Assembly: GCF_003324165.1 (NCBI RefSeq)
Contig: NW_025407826.1
Coordinates: 310,001-374,000 of the forward strand
DNA length: 64,000 nucleotides
Direction of reading: 5' to 3'
Source of the DNA: Naegleria lovaniensis
Lineage: Eukaryota; Heterolobosea; Eutetramitea; Acrasida; Naegleriidae
Under the pieces are notes generated by a model. It did no database searches and was not told the DNA's origin. It saw only the letters and a list, made by a program, of their open reading frames with translations. Position numbers and translations under genes: made by a program. The first letter of the stretch is position 1. Each line of letters starts with the position of its first letter. This document shows positions 30,167 to 41,354 of the stretch, one piece after another.

Positions 30167-30830
30167 TTCTTTTAGAAAATTTCCAAATATATGGCATGAA
30201 TGTTCTGAATCATAGTTGCCTAATGCACGGATATACCATGCCTTTCAAAGAATGAGTTTTTAAAGAATCAGCAGAATTAATGGGTATAAACCTCGAATTT
30301 AGAACTCCTCAATTCCTTAATCAAACTAAGATTCCTTAAATGCAAGATAAATGGTAGATAATCGGTGCAATATTACTCCAACGAATGATCATTTCACAGC
30401 ATGGATTGTGTTTGGGACTCACACAATTCATAAATGTCTCTGAGTTTAATATAAAAGAGGGTGTCTGAAATTGATAAATTTGTAACTTCTGCTGTGCGAA
30501 TATGTATAATCGTGTTGTTCAAAAACTATAGGTTGTGGATGCACGGACCAGAACAAGCAAGTGTACTTGCGTCCAACACAGAGAAGTGTGTTTCTTCGTG
30601 AGCGTTTTCAAAAAACAAAAGAACAACAACATCACTACTTGGAAATCCATAAACCAGTCTAGAATCGTACCATTCGTTCTTGAACTGTTTAAAGATCATT
30701 GTATTCAAATCTACAAGAGAACACTCTCATTGTGTATCTGTACAGCATCATCAGAGTGTACTCCTCTTCGTTCATTCTCAACAGAATTACATTAAAACCC
30801 AACTCTCACCCCTCAGCACTTGTCTTTAGA
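30167..30830. other. Intergenic spacer between family members 1 and 2
   Basis: These 664 bp hold no supported gene. A TATAAAAG sequence at about 30450 is a candidate core promoter for the 30831 gene. If it is used, the 5' leader would be about 350 nt. No repeats were seen. Confidence 0.4.
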
Positions 30831-31628
30831 ATGAAGCTTAGCATTGTCAGTTTCCAGAAAGATCTTTCACCTGCATGTTCAACCACCGTAAGCCCAAACT
30901 CTCATCAACAACAACCATGCCCACCACTCTTTCCCTCCACCCACTTGGATACCACTTCCTTCCGTTCCTCTTCTAAAATATCCAAAAAACGAAATTCGAA
31001 ACGAAAAGATGGTCTCGTCATGACTCAACGCACAGAAATTGTAGAGCCTTGTGAATCTCAATTCTTCAACGATCCTCATAACGGGTGCATGTTCTATTCC
31101 TTTCCTTTAGTAACGAATGGACAGAAAAGAACCAAGAATGCAACAACACCAAACAAGAAGAAGAGGAAAAATTCAGCGCCATGCCATCTCAATGGGTTGG
31201 TTCCGACTTCACAACATTCAGCAAGCGATTGTAATTCATCTTCAGATTCCAGTCCACATGTATTTCATCTGCATCAGATTTCGTTCGACCACAGCACACA
31301 TGCATTGATTGAAAATGAAACACCAAACTTTGTAAAAACTATCGCCAATAACCCATCCACGAGTACCATTCAGCTGAGGAATCATCACAAAGCTCATGGA
31401 GATCATTCCAAACCAATGGTTCTTTGTCCAGTCATGAGCTCAACATCCGCCAATCCCATTCAAACTCACCTCAAGCTCCACCAAACGACGCCCTCTTCAT
31501 GCACGACGGTCAGCCATCCCACTCATTCACCAGCTGTGAACAGCATTGAAACGGGCCACATACCAGCCCAACCAACTCCACCTGTAAGATTGTCAATATC
31601 TATTAAGGAACTATTAAATCATGAGTGA
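30831..31628 (+). CDS. Tandem family member 2 (unrecognised; conserved ends)
   Basis: Single exon, 265 aa, from ATG 30831 (MKLSIVSFQKD). Features in order are two basic patches (SKKRNSKRKDG and NKKKRKNS), NGCMFYSFPLVT, HVFHLHQISFDHS, and the C-terminal RLSISIKELLNHE. It shares NG-x-(M/V)-x-YS-x(0-2)-FP and VFH-x-(I)-(S/T)F with member 3, and the end motif with both neighbours. The rest is Ser/Thr/Pro/His-rich and probably disordered. Confidence 0.65.
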   Translation: MKLSIVSFQKDLSPACSTTVSPNSHQQQPCPPLFPSTHLDTTSFRSSSKISKKRNSKRKDGLVMTQRTEIVEPCESQFFNDPHNGCMFYSFPLVTNGQKRTKNATTPNKKKRKNSAPCHLNGLVPTSQHSASDCNSSSDSSPHVFHLHQISFDHSTHALIENETPNFVKTIANNPSTSTIQLRNHHKAHGDHSKPMVLCPVMSSTSANPIQTHLKLHQTTPSSCTTVSHPTHSPAVNSIETGHIPAQPTPPVRLSISIKELLNHE

Positions 31629-31846
31629 TTCTTAATTTATAACGCTTCCTTAAATCTAATGTGACGAAGGACTTTAAGGCTATTTATCGAAAGATTCCTA
31701 CCATTGCCAATGGCGATTTCTAAACATGTAAGTGAAACGCCATTCATAACACGGGATTAAATAAGGATGTCAGCGCATTCCTATTAAGGCTTCTCGGTAG
31801 GGAAATTGGAGCGTTCTCTTTCCACTATCACCAAAAAAAACAACCC

Positions 31847-32509
31847 ATGAAATTTACATTGTATCAATTCATTCCTGATAGTAACAACTCAATAAGGGCA
31901 ACAAAGCAACAGCTTAGTTCAAAGAATACCATTGGTTCTACTACGCATGAACATAAACCAACGAATGAAACAATGGTGATGGAACAATATCATGCACCTA
32001 ATGGGTCTGTATGCTACAGTTGTTCGTTCCCTATTCACGAAGCCCAGTCCTCCAACCAGACACTCCTATCATCAAGTAACGACTGTGAATATCCCAACTC
32101 TCTCGCTTCACCAATGTCAAAAGCAAATACAATCACCTCCACGGTCTTCCATGAAATAACTTTCAACCGCTCAGGAGTCTTTATGGACACCCAAGTAACA
32201 ATTCCAAATCTAAAAAGAAAAGCATCCCCAAACGATGTTTGGTACCAAAAACAACGAAAAATTAGAAGTCCTAGGTTAAAACAACAAATTAAACAAGACG
32301 AACATATATCTTCTTCAGAATGCGATTCTTACTTGCATCATAATGACAAGGTTTTGCATGTTGACACGAACACCGTTCAGGAAACACTTCACGTCTTACA
32401 GACACCCTTCTCATCAGCTGTAGGCCCAGAACAGTTAGAAAGTTTGAAATGCGTCAAACGTATAAGGCCTACTCGATACTCTATCAGTATTAAGGAACTG
32501 CTGAATTAA
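31847..32509 (+). CDS. Tandem family member 3 (unrecognised; conserved ends)
   Basis: Single exon, 220 aa, from ATG 31847 (MKFTLYQFIPD). It contains APNGSVCYSCSFPIHE, STVFHEITFNRSG, a basic patch (LKRKASPNDVWYQKQRKIRS) and the C-terminal RYSISIKELLN, ending exactly at the motif. Spacing from member 2 is 218 bp. Like its two neighbours it lacks the A-tract found before most start codons in this window. Confidence 0.65.
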   Translation: MKFTLYQFIPDSNNSIRATKQQLSSKNTIGSTTHEHKPTNETMVMEQYHAPNGSVCYSCSFPIHEAQSSNQTLLSSSNDCEYPNSLASPMSKANTITSTVFHEITFNRSGVFMDTQVTIPNLKRKASPNDVWYQKQRKIRSPRLKQQIKQDEHISSSECDSYLHHNDKVLHVDTNTVQETLHVLQTPFSSAVGPEQLESLKCVKRIRPTRYSISIKELLN

Positions 32510-32755
32510 CAAGGCTATCCAAGTTGTAATAAAGTGAGAGCAGGTTCACCAAGATTTTTGTTTAACACTGTTCTGGTTAGCCCAGTTTTTTGCTTAACAA
32601 TATGTTGCTATAAAGAATGGGAAGCCTAGTCTGCCAAGATGAGGTTGTTTGAATTAATATTTTGATTCAAGAAAGATCATCAATTTTCAAATATTTGAAA
32701 AACCAAGGGGCAGAGAATTTCTTTCGTGTTTAGGAAAAAGAGAAGCTTAAAAAAA

Positions 32756-34655
32756 ATGAACGCACCTCCTTCCCACACGACTGACATTATTTCTGATGAA
32801 GGTAAGCAAACATGTTCCGATTTTAATAACGATCGATCAATTCATTGAAATCCATTACTTGATTGTTTCTTTCAACTACAGAAAAAAACATTAATTTGTT
32901 TTTAGAACGAAAGTTTCCAGAATGGAAGGACGACAAGAGTATGATCTTTTATATGAGTAATTTCAAGAAAACACGACAATTGAATGTCAACGACTGGGAT
33001 TCAAGATTCTCTTTTTGGAGAAACATACTTTTATCCATCATTTCAGAATATTACAAAAACACAATTTTGATCGTAACTATCCGACAACTGAAACAATATA
33101 TGAGCCGACGAAAAAAGAGTGATGAAGGAATTGTGGAAACCACACTCGGATGGCAAACTGTAATTGTAAGTCTTATTCATCATCATTTCAAAACTCAACA
33201 TTGATTCCATATTTCTATTATTTCTTTTTAAATTAACTTCTTCACCAACGGATCAATAATAACAACTGATCAACTCAATGCTAGCAAGAAATGATTCATC
33301 AAGGAGAGTTAATATCCATCGAAGAATTTAAAAATGTTTATGACACGAACAACAATCAAGGAATTGGTTCTTGGTTGATCGGAGTTGCCACCACATGGTT
33401 CTTTGGACGAACAAGCGCCTTGAGTAATGCAGCGGGTGCCAATACTGCTCTCAATAACTCAAAGATCCCTGAAGACAACAAGTATATAGTGATGAAACCA
33501 CTCAAAGAAATTACAATGAATTTTATAAAAAATGCTCACAAGAACAAGGTATCAGATTTGGATTTATACTTTGCACCAAGTGAATTGAGAGAAAGGGAAT
33601 TTCCAAATTATGACTTTACTCAAATAGATTTATTATTGAGATATATGCATTGTGAGGAATCTGCATTTGTTGTAGAAATTGCCAATTCAAAGAAAGGAGT
33701 TGTTTGTTTTGAAGAATCTTCCATGAAGAAGGAAGTGTTGAATAATATTCCTCATTACACACAGAAATTTATTGGTATTATTCAACTTAAAGAAATGTCA
33801 CATCTTCTTGACAAGGAAGTGAAAAGTTTGCAAATGAAAGTTGATTCTTTAGTTTCAGAAGCTAAAAAGTGTCTCACTTTTCAAAGGAAAGAGGATGCTA
33901 AATGGATATTGAAAAAGAAAAAATTGGTATCCAACATTTTAGAAAAACGAAACCAAGCCCGACATAACATTTTCGAGTTGTTAACCTCCACCGAGAATGC
34001 AACTTCAGATATCGAAGTCCTAAAAAGCTTACAGGTTGGAGCCACTTCTCTCAAACAATATACTACGGAGCTTAATACAATGAATGTTGAGGAATCAATT
34101 GAAAATATTGCTGATACGATGTCTGAATATCAAGAAATTAAGCATATTATTGACTCTGGTTTCGACCAAATTAATCAAATTCAAGGACTTCAATTTGACG
34201 AGGAAGAATTGTCGAGAGAATTGGAAAAATTAGCTGTTGAGCCGTCAGCATCAGCACAAATTCAGAAACCATCTAAAGTATCGTCAAGCGCGTCATCCAG
34301 TCAAGAATCTTCTACTGAAGTGGTATTCCCGACTGTTGACGATATACCAACTGAGAGCTTTTCGGTATTAGAATGGGAAAAGCAACACACAACAAATTCA
34401 GAAATTAAGGAGTTTTGTGCCTTAAAGCTGAAAATGTTAACGCTCAAGAAGAAAATGAACAAGCTCAAAGGTGAAGAATTGGCAACCAAGCTCCAACAAA
34501 AGGTCGCACAGTTTGAAAAAAAACAGCAAGAATTCAAGCTCAACGGAAACAGCAAAGCTTTGAAACACGTGGAAACTTATCTTTCTCTTTTACGTGAAGA
34601 AATTGAATCCATTTCAACGGAACAAGTGGAAGAAAAACAGCCTGTTTTGCTGTAA
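32756..34655 (+). CDS. CHMP7: CHMP7-like ESCRT-III protein
   Basis: There are three exons, 32756-32801, 32882-33165 and 33285-34655; 566 aa. The N-terminal part has the CHMP7 winged-helix signature: MSNFKKTRQLNVNDWDSRFS, then GIGSWLIGVATTWFF. The C-terminal half is an ESCRT-III helical core: LDKEVKSLQMKVDSLVSEAK, LEKRNQARHNIFELL, then LQVGATSLKQYTTELNTMNV and an acidic helix. CHMP7 seeds ESCRT-III on nuclear envelope and ER membranes in animals and fungi. It has an additional long C-terminal helix (ELATKLQQKVAQFEKKQQEF) beyond the core. The stop lies 5 bp from the stop of the convergent gene. Confidence 0.9.
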
Positions 34656-34660
34656 CTTTA

Positions 34661-37189
34661 TTAAATCACGTCAATCAAGTTTGAAATGTTTACATTGGAG
34701 ACTCTGTCGTTCTTCTTTAAATACCACTCTTTGAGGAAGTCTGCGTACTCTTTAAGCTGTTGTTCATGGTTGGAACGAGTTGTTAAATCTTGTTCTAGTG
34801 TTGTAACAGATAGTCTATTCACTAATATTTCGGACATGGCATCAGCAGCAAGTTTGACAGTTTCGAAAGTGAATACATTGTCCAACAAAAGTATTCCTTT
34901 GAACTTCTCCAATAGTTGTAATTGACCATCGTGTAGAGGATCATTGGGTTGCCACTTCACCTTTTGTGGATGTAATTGAGATCTGGAAATAGCAAGCTTA
35001 CAAATTGATGTCAATATTATTTGTAGTTTCTCATGACTTTGGTGTGACAAGTAATGTAGCAGTCGAGGCCATAGCCTTCCAAATATTAAATAATTAAATG
35101 TCCAATTCCAGTCGTTCACCGAGAGGCTAATCAAAACAATGGAATTTGGTATTTGAGATGATTGTGTTGAAATGTTATCGATATTATTCAACAACATATC
35201 ACACACATCCTCCGTGCTCAATTCCAATGCACAAAATTCAAGCAACTTCTCAACAGACCTTATCACAAGTTCGTCATTCAATTGTTTGTGACTCGACTGC
35301 ATCATTTGTTTAAATACCAAAGCCACAACCAAATCAACACTAGAATTAGAATCGAAACCGTTTCTCAGAAGACGTTTGTTTGAGGAAACCATTGCCAACA
35401 ATAATTTCACACATCTGGTACTGACAAATCCAAGTGTCTTGTTCCACTCATTTCTCAAGGAAAATTGCAAAATATTGTAAAATAACTCTTTCATTTTGGA
35501 GAACATGCAAAAATCCAACCTTGCAAACCTCGTGTTGCTGATTGTGCTTAATCCTGCCAATAATGCAATCAACTTTGAATCATTGTGATCGTCCTTCTCC
35601 AAAAGTACTTGACTCACAAACCTCTCTGCTTCGCTCAGTAACTTCTCCAACAAGTTGATTTGACAGCTATAAATGTCTAAATGATCAAGCATGATAATAA
35701 ATAAATTCCATTGAACAAAGGTAGCTTTGCCAGTTATTAGCCTTATTAATACGTGAGAGACTCCTTCAATAATTTGTGTACTATTCTGAGAGTAATGTTT
35801 CCATATGGTCTTGCATGTTTTTACAATCTCTCCTAATACTCTAGCTTGTGAGACCTTATCAGAAATAAATGTCTCAAAGTTGCAAATAAAGTTCATGAAC
35901 ATGGTTTCAATATACTGAGCAACAGATTCATCTTTTTTCATAAAATAAATAGAAGGAATATCTGGCAGCATAGTTGTTTCTGATGACTTTTGATTTTCTG
36001 TGATTGTTATATGTTTGGCTGCTACCTTCTCTGGTGATGAAGTATCAATTTGTAAAAATGGTAAATGTGGAGAGCTGGAATCTGTATTTCTTTGAATGGA
36101 TACTACTTTTTTAAGTTTGGGTAGTACAGGAGGTGGTTGTGATACATCGGAAGCTGTAAGAGTGGGAAGTTGTGGCGTGTACGAATATTGTCTCTCTGAT
36201 TGCTTTGGTTTTTTAAAAGATGATAATTTTTCATCAATTTTCCTTTTGTGTTGAGATTTAGATGAATTTAGTTGTTGATGCTGTTGAGGAGTTGTGGAAG
36301 GAGTTGTGGAAGGAGATGATGATGTAGGGATTATAGAATGTGGTGGACTTTCAATCCTTGAAGGATGAGATTGTCTTGATGGTTGTTTTTGAGTGTGAAG
36401 GTTAAAAGGAACATCAATGTTGGATCCCAATGATGCTTTGTTGCAATTTGGGCATTTCGACCAGTCCATTTGAATGGGATCTGTATTGAGTGCTATTGAC
36501 TTGTAGTCTTTCTTCTTGTTTTCTTCTGGTGTTGTTGGTTTGACGACAGCAAAATCGGCGTAGGAAATAAATCCTCTTTGCTCTCTTAGCTCAGAAAGCT
36601 CTTTTTGAGTATGCGTTAAGAGACCTCTGAGTTCTTGCACTTGATTATTCAAGAATTCATATTTTCGCAATTTGCTTTGATTTTGTTCAATTTGTTGAGA
36701 CAAGTCCTCTTTCTCAGATTTTACTTGTTCCAAATCATTCTTCAGGGAAGATATCGTATTTTCCATGCTCATCTTCTCAAAACGCAATTGTTGAATAATT
36801 TGCGACTGATCTGTCGTGATAGAACTCTTTGCACTTTTTTCCAATTTTGAACATTGTTGTTGAAGATTTTCGTTTTTTTCCAATAAAGATTGATTGTGTT
36901 GATGTAATTTCATAATTTCTAAAACTTGCTCCTCGATTTTCTTCTTCAAATTATCTTGCAATTCCAATAACGAAGAGACATCAATCAGCTTTTTCTTTAA
37001 TTTTTTTACATTTGAGGTGATCTTCTTATTGGTTTGTTTTTCTTTCTCTAACTGGCTTTTGAGACTTTCAATTTCTTTCACGAGATGCTCTTCGGTAAAG
37101 AACCGCTGTGGTTCCGAAGAAGACTGATTGTAGTTCTGTTCATCCAATGCAGAATCATTATTCATCAATATTCCCTCTTGAAGATTCAT
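34661..37189 (-). CDS. Coiled-coil protein with helical C-terminal domain, unknown
   Basis: This is an 842-aa protein from ATG 37189; the open frame upstream has no ATG. Residues about 20-210 form a coiled coil (FTEEHLVKEIESLKSQLEKE onward). A CPNCNKAS Cys pair, a Ser/Pro/Gln-rich linker and a C-terminal helical, ARM/HEAT-like half of about 400 residues follow (LLEKLLSEAERFVSQVLLEK). Architecture alone recalls ATRIP (coiled coil plus helical repeats), but no diagnostic motif was seen, so I leave it unnamed. Confidence 0.6.
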   Translation of the reverse strand: MNLQEGILMNNDSALDEQNYNQSSSEPQRFFTEEHLVKEIESLKSQLEKEKQTNKKITSNVKKLKKKLIDVSSLLELQDNLKKKIEEQVLEIMKLHQHNQSLLEKNENLQQQCSKLEKSAKSSITTDQSQIIQQLRFEKMSMENTISSLKNDLEQVKSEKEDLSQQIEQNQSKLRKYEFLNNQVQELRGLLTHTQKELSELREQRGFISYADFAVVKPTTPEENKKKDYKSIALNTDPIQMDWSKCPNCNKASLGSNIDVPFNLHTQKQPSRQSHPSRIESPPHSIIPTSSSPSTTPSTTPQQHQQLNSSKSQHKRKIDEKLSSFKKPKQSERQYSYTPQLPTLTASDVSQPPPVLPKLKKVVSIQRNTDSSSPHLPFLQIDTSSPEKVAAKHITITENQKSSETTMLPDIPSIYFMKKDESVAQYIETMFMNFICNFETFISDKVSQARVLGEIVKTCKTIWKHYSQNSTQIIEGVSHVLIRLITGKATFVQWNLFIIMLDHLDIYSCQINLLEKLLSEAERFVSQVLLEKDDHNDSKLIALLAGLSTISNTRFARLDFCMFSKMKELFYNILQFSLRNEWNKTLGFVSTRCVKLLLAMVSSNKRLLRNGFDSNSSVDLVVALVFKQMMQSSHKQLNDELVIRSVEKLLEFCALELSTEDVCDMLLNNIDNISTQSSQIPNSIVLISLSVNDWNWTFNYLIFGRLWPRLLHYLSHQSHEKLQIILTSICKLAISRSQLHPQKVKWQPNDPLHDGQLQLLEKFKGILLLDNVFTFETVKLAADAMSEILVNRLSVTTLEQDLTTRSNHEQQLKEYADFLKEWYLKKNDRVSNVNISNLIDVI

Positions 37190-37462
37190 CAATCCCGATG
37201 ATGATGTGATGACAACGATGAAGATAAACAATTTAAATTTTGAACAAGAGCGGGTTTGAGAGCAATTGGTTGCGTTTGATGGCTTTTTTTTTGAATTCAA
37301 ATGCCGTGATTGAAGGTGCAGCTCAAATGATCATTTGATGAACTTTGAAGGAGAGTATTCAAAATGAAACGTTCACAGTCTTTGTGGGATGGATTGGGTT
37401 ATTTCAAATCTGTTCAGATCTGAAAATCATTCCATGTACTCCTCCTTTTGAAAGTTTAAAAA

Positions 37463-39359
37463 ATGGTTGTAAATCATCACGCTCCAAAACTTTCATCTCT
37501 TTCCATTCAACCGCAACATCATCAGCAAGCCTCATTGATATCCGATGAAAAATCATCATCATCATCACATCATGAATTGAGTAATGGAAATAGTAATGGC
37601 TCACTCAGACAAGTGAGTTTTGTAGATTCTTATGATTTATATTTCGAACAAAAGTCTAGTATTTCTCAGAATGCCATGTTGTTGGCAGATATTAATGGAG
37701 ATGGATTTAAAGAATTAATTGTTGGTAATACATTTGGAACGTTGTGTATTTATCAATGCATCACACACAAACATCCGAAATATATTTGTCATAATTTGGG
37801 AACGGTGGGTATTGGAGTGATGGCATGTGTGATTGAATAATAATTAATAATTGATGAATATTGGAACAAATATTGAATTACTGAAAATGTAGATATCATT
37901 TATTACCAGCACAGAAACGCTGTGCTCATGTACCGGTAAAAACATTCCGATATTGCTTGTATTGTCAGCTGAAGGGGAAGCGCATATATTCAAGCTGGTT
38001 GACAAATCAGTTGCCATTGGAATATGTTTTGATGATTCCCAAAGCATCGAGAGTGAAATTAATACCCAACAATATACCGCCTGGAATGACGATGCAAGTG
38101 TAAATAGCTATGAAAGCGGGCTTACAATTGACAGTGCCTTTAACACCTCTTTTCATGACATGAGCACACAACAACACTTATTGGATGCAACTACACCGCC
38201 ATCAATTCATATTCCAAGTGCTGGCAGCTCTACATCCTTAGTTTCCCCTTCTTCTCCAAGCGTTTCAGAACAACAAAATACTGTTCCTCCATCAAGGAGT
38301 CCATCACCACCTACTGTTTCATTGCCTAGTCGTTTACATGACCACCATACACACTTAAAATCCTTGGCTAGGTAAGCTTTGAATGCTGTGAGAGTATACT
38401 TTTACTAATTTTCGTCTTGTTTTACAATTATTAGGAGTGAATTTATTACTCCAAGCGCAACATATAGAATTCCATGCAACGTAAATTGTGCTGTATTTTT
38501 TGACATTGACCACGATGGTACAAATGAATTAATTTTGGGAGGAAATAACAGAAATTTATTTGTATTTAAATTTGGAGAAAAAATTACTTTCTACAAGGAA
38601 GTAAATACTAGGAATAATCAAATTAACAGCATGTCACTACATGACGGAATGTTGATTATTGGATTTGTATCCGGTGCATTAGGAATTGTTCCCTCAATAG
38701 ATACCGTGATAATCATCGAGCCAAAGTATATTAATTTTAAGAATGACCCTCTAACGGTTGTAGGAAATATTAAATTTGGAGAACAGGATTGCATTGCTAT
38801 GTGTGGGCTAAGTGGAGAAGTAATTATTCTAGACCCTCTTAAACATTTTCAAATTTCGGAAGAACTGCTTCACACCAAAGGAACTCATATGTTTACTTCC
38901 ACCATGAACAAAACCAAGCAAAATTATTATCAGCATTACGACTACATTTTAAACATCCAACATGAAATTCTTTCAATAAGTGCTCACCAATTTGTTACCA
39001 CCTCCACAGATTCTCAAGTTGTTATTTCTTCTTGGGATGGAATCATTTACATTTTAGATAAGGACAAAAACATTGTGACATACAATTTCAAATCACCACT
39101 TGCAAACTGCTACTGTGGAATTTTTTCTCTCACACCACGGCACAATAATGAGCTGGTTTTGGTTTTATCTACTTTTAATGAGGACAATTTACACATCTAC
39201 TACAATATTCAACTTCAAAGTATGAAAGCAACAACCATGTACGATTATTTACAAACTGATCAGGAATTATGTACGCTTCTTAAAGAGTTGGCAACCACAT
39301 CAGATTCATCCACAAATTACGCCTCTCTCATTCATTCTCTACTCTATGGCAATCAATAA
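37463..39359 (+). CDS. ITFG2: ITFG2-like KICSTOR subunit
   Basis: There are three exons: 37463 to about 37830, 37893-38371 and 38435-39359. The first donor is ambiguous among GTGGGT and GTGATG/GTGTGA sites between 37803 and 37832. ITFG2 hallmarks include MLLADINGDGFKELIVGNTFG, LLVLSAEGEAHIFKLVD, AVFFDIDHDGTNELILGG, SSWDGIIYILDKDKNIV and the C-terminal LHIYYNIQLQSM. FG-GAP-like repeats carry DxDxDG calcium-loop patterns. In animals ITFG2 with KPTN, SZT2 and KICS2 recruits GATOR1 to lysosomes to curb TORC1 when amino acids are scarce. A low-complexity Ser/Pro insert separates exons 2 and 3. Confidence 0.83.
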
Positions 39360-39403
39360 AGTGGCCCAGAACGAATTGAATTGTGGTATCAATAGGGTTG
39401 TGA

Positions 39404-41338
39404 ATGAGGTCTCATAACTCTTTCGATCTTAAAAATAAAATGAGCTCAACAACTTTCCGTGAAGGTGGCGACGTGGATCCTTCGTTTTCTTCGCTCAACA
39501 ACACGATCCGTTCACCACCAGTAGTGATGCACAATGATCATCCGGTCCGAGATGGTCATAGAACTGAGAGAGTTATTCCAAATATTGTTGCTTCTTCTCG
39601 GATTTTGTCCGATTCCGATGTCCAATATGAAGCGTTATATTCTCAACTTACGTTGAACCAACATGAAAAAGCCTTGTATTTATTCTTTTATGAATTGTAT
39701 TTATATTTCGGAAGTTATTCTCAAGTGGTATTGAAAAGTTCATCATTAGTGGAAGAAGAACCAGTTTATTCCACTAACAGGTCAACAACGAATACCAACA
39801 ATCATAACGACACGGAACATGTATCATCCAATCCAAATACTGGTAGTAGTGAATCTAATGATTGGAAAAGGAAAATACGAAACTTTTTAAGCACTTGTTT
39901 AGGACCTCATCGAGGTTTCATCTCCTATTATTGTTACATATTACTATTTATTCAATGGTCTTCTTTGTTTATGGATAGTCATTTACCTTGGCATCGTTCC
40001 AACAAAAAGTTTTTCATGATACTCTCTGTATTGGCTAATTTCAAAATTTCATACTTGTGGGAAGATGAAACGAATTTTTGGTGGACTTTACTTGTACCTT
40101 TTCTATTTTCATGTTTGGTTACTCTTTCTCTTGTGACATTATCGTTCATTTGTTTTCATTTCAATTGGAAATCATTCAAAAATTTAAGAGATGCAAGAAC
40201 TGTTGCACACTATTCAAATATTGAGGAACACCCACAGGTTCATTTGCTCAAGGATCGACGGGAAAAGCTTCGAGTTGCTGCATTTTGGTTATTATTTCAT
40301 CTCATTGAATTAATACCAGGTCTGTTTATACCTGTGTCTCTTGGTTTTTTACATGCTATTCGATCCCTTAACGTTTTTTTAATGATTCCTAGTTTAATAC
40401 TCATTTTGCCATTTCACATTTTGTCAATTGTTTATATGTTCGTTATTTATGAATGGAGATTTGATACTGGAAGTATATCTGCAAAGAGTAACACTCGACT
40501 GGATTTGTTTTTATTTGCTCTTCTCACAGTTTCATGCTGGATGCATTCCATGTTTCAATCTGCAATTACTTTGGTGATTGTCATGTTTTCAGATTTCTTC
40601 ATACTTTTAATTATTTTAGCAGTGAACATTTTGTTTGTTTCATGGTACAAGACAGCTATGAATATTACCATTACCATACTCATATTCTCAGGATTGATCA
40701 TATTATCCATTACTTCCATGCTTTCGGTGTTGAAAGCATTTATACCTTCCGCTGACACTAGTTCAGGATTTTTCAGTGAGATTACGATTTCTGCAAGTAT
40801 TTTCCTATGTGTTATACTTGGCTATTTTTTCACAAGACTAAGGTTAACATTTAATGAATTGGTCGTTAACGAACAGACAAGAACTGAGCTCTTTTTAAAC
40901 AGCCACAGAAACACTATTGTTATCCCAAGAAGAGACTTTGAGGTTGAAATGGCAACACGTACTATTAGCTTTATTTCTCATTTTGTAGAATCAAAAACAG
41001 TTGGACATCCTCCAGCTTCCTCATACGAAGAAGTTAGAGACAGATTGAGAGAAATTCAAGAAATTGAAAGAGTGGATGAACTCTTCCAACAAGCGATGGA
41101 CTACCAATTTGATTTGGCTTACGTATCACCATACATTTATTTATCTTATTCACAGTTCAAAAAACATGCAAGGGAGGACCCAAGATATCTTGACAGTGTG
41201 CTTTCTGTGCAGCGTCATTGTTCCTGGCGATGGCTTGATGTACGATTCATGTTTTATGTAAGAACTCGATTTTGGTTTGAATGTGAGCTTGTTAAAAAGT
41301 TGCAAAGAATTACACACCGAGGTGCAAGCCAAATTTGA
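39404..41338 (+). CDS. Large multispan membrane protein, unknown
   Basis: Single exon, 644 aa. ATG 39404 is used; ATG 39440 is possible. A polar N-terminus of 150 residues is followed by about eight hydrophobic segments between residues 170 and 480 (for example LLVPFLFSCLVTLSLVTLSF and ILIFSGLIILSITSMLSVLK). The C-terminal cytosolic domain is charged (YEEVRDRLREIQEIERVDEL) and ends in a helical, aromatic-rich part that may be RGS-like. That resemblance is weak: YLSYSQFKKHAREDPRYLDS is only suggestive. No confident family was found. Confidence 0.65.
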   Translation: MRSHNSFDLKNKMSSTTFREGGDVDPSFSSLNNTIRSPPVVMHNDHPVRDGHRTERVIPNIVASSRILSDSDVQYEALYSQLTLNQHEKALYLFFYELYLYFGSYSQVVLKSSSLVEEEPVYSTNRSTTNTNNHNDTEHVSSNPNTGSSESNDWKRKIRNFLSTCLGPHRGFISYYCYILLFIQWSSLFMDSHLPWHRSNKKFFMILSVLANFKISYLWEDETNFWWTLLVPFLFSCLVTLSLVTLSFICFHFNWKSFKNLRDARTVAHYSNIEEHPQVHLLKDRREKLRVAAFWLLFHLIELIPGLFIPVSLGFLHAIRSLNVFLMIPSLILILPFHILSIVYMFVIYEWRFDTGSISAKSNTRLDLFLFALLTVSCWMHSMFQSAITLVIVMFSDFFILLIILAVNILFVSWYKTAMNITITILIFSGLIILSITSMLSVLKAFIPSADTSSGFFSEITISASIFLCVILGYFFTRLRLTFNELVVNEQTRTELFLNSHRNTIVIPRRDFEVEMATRTISFISHFVESKTVGHPPASSYEEVRDRLREIQEIERVDELFQQAMDYQFDLAYVSPYIYLSYSQFKKHAREDPRYLDSVLSVQRHCSWRWLDVRFMFYVRTRFWFECELVKKLQRITHRGASQI

Positions 41339-41354
41339 GGGTTGACCTAATAAT

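Noticed and set aside
34661-37189. Naming the coiled-coil protein as ATRIP
   Set aside because: Only overall architecture fits. No ATR-binding or RPA-binding motif was seen, so no name was given.
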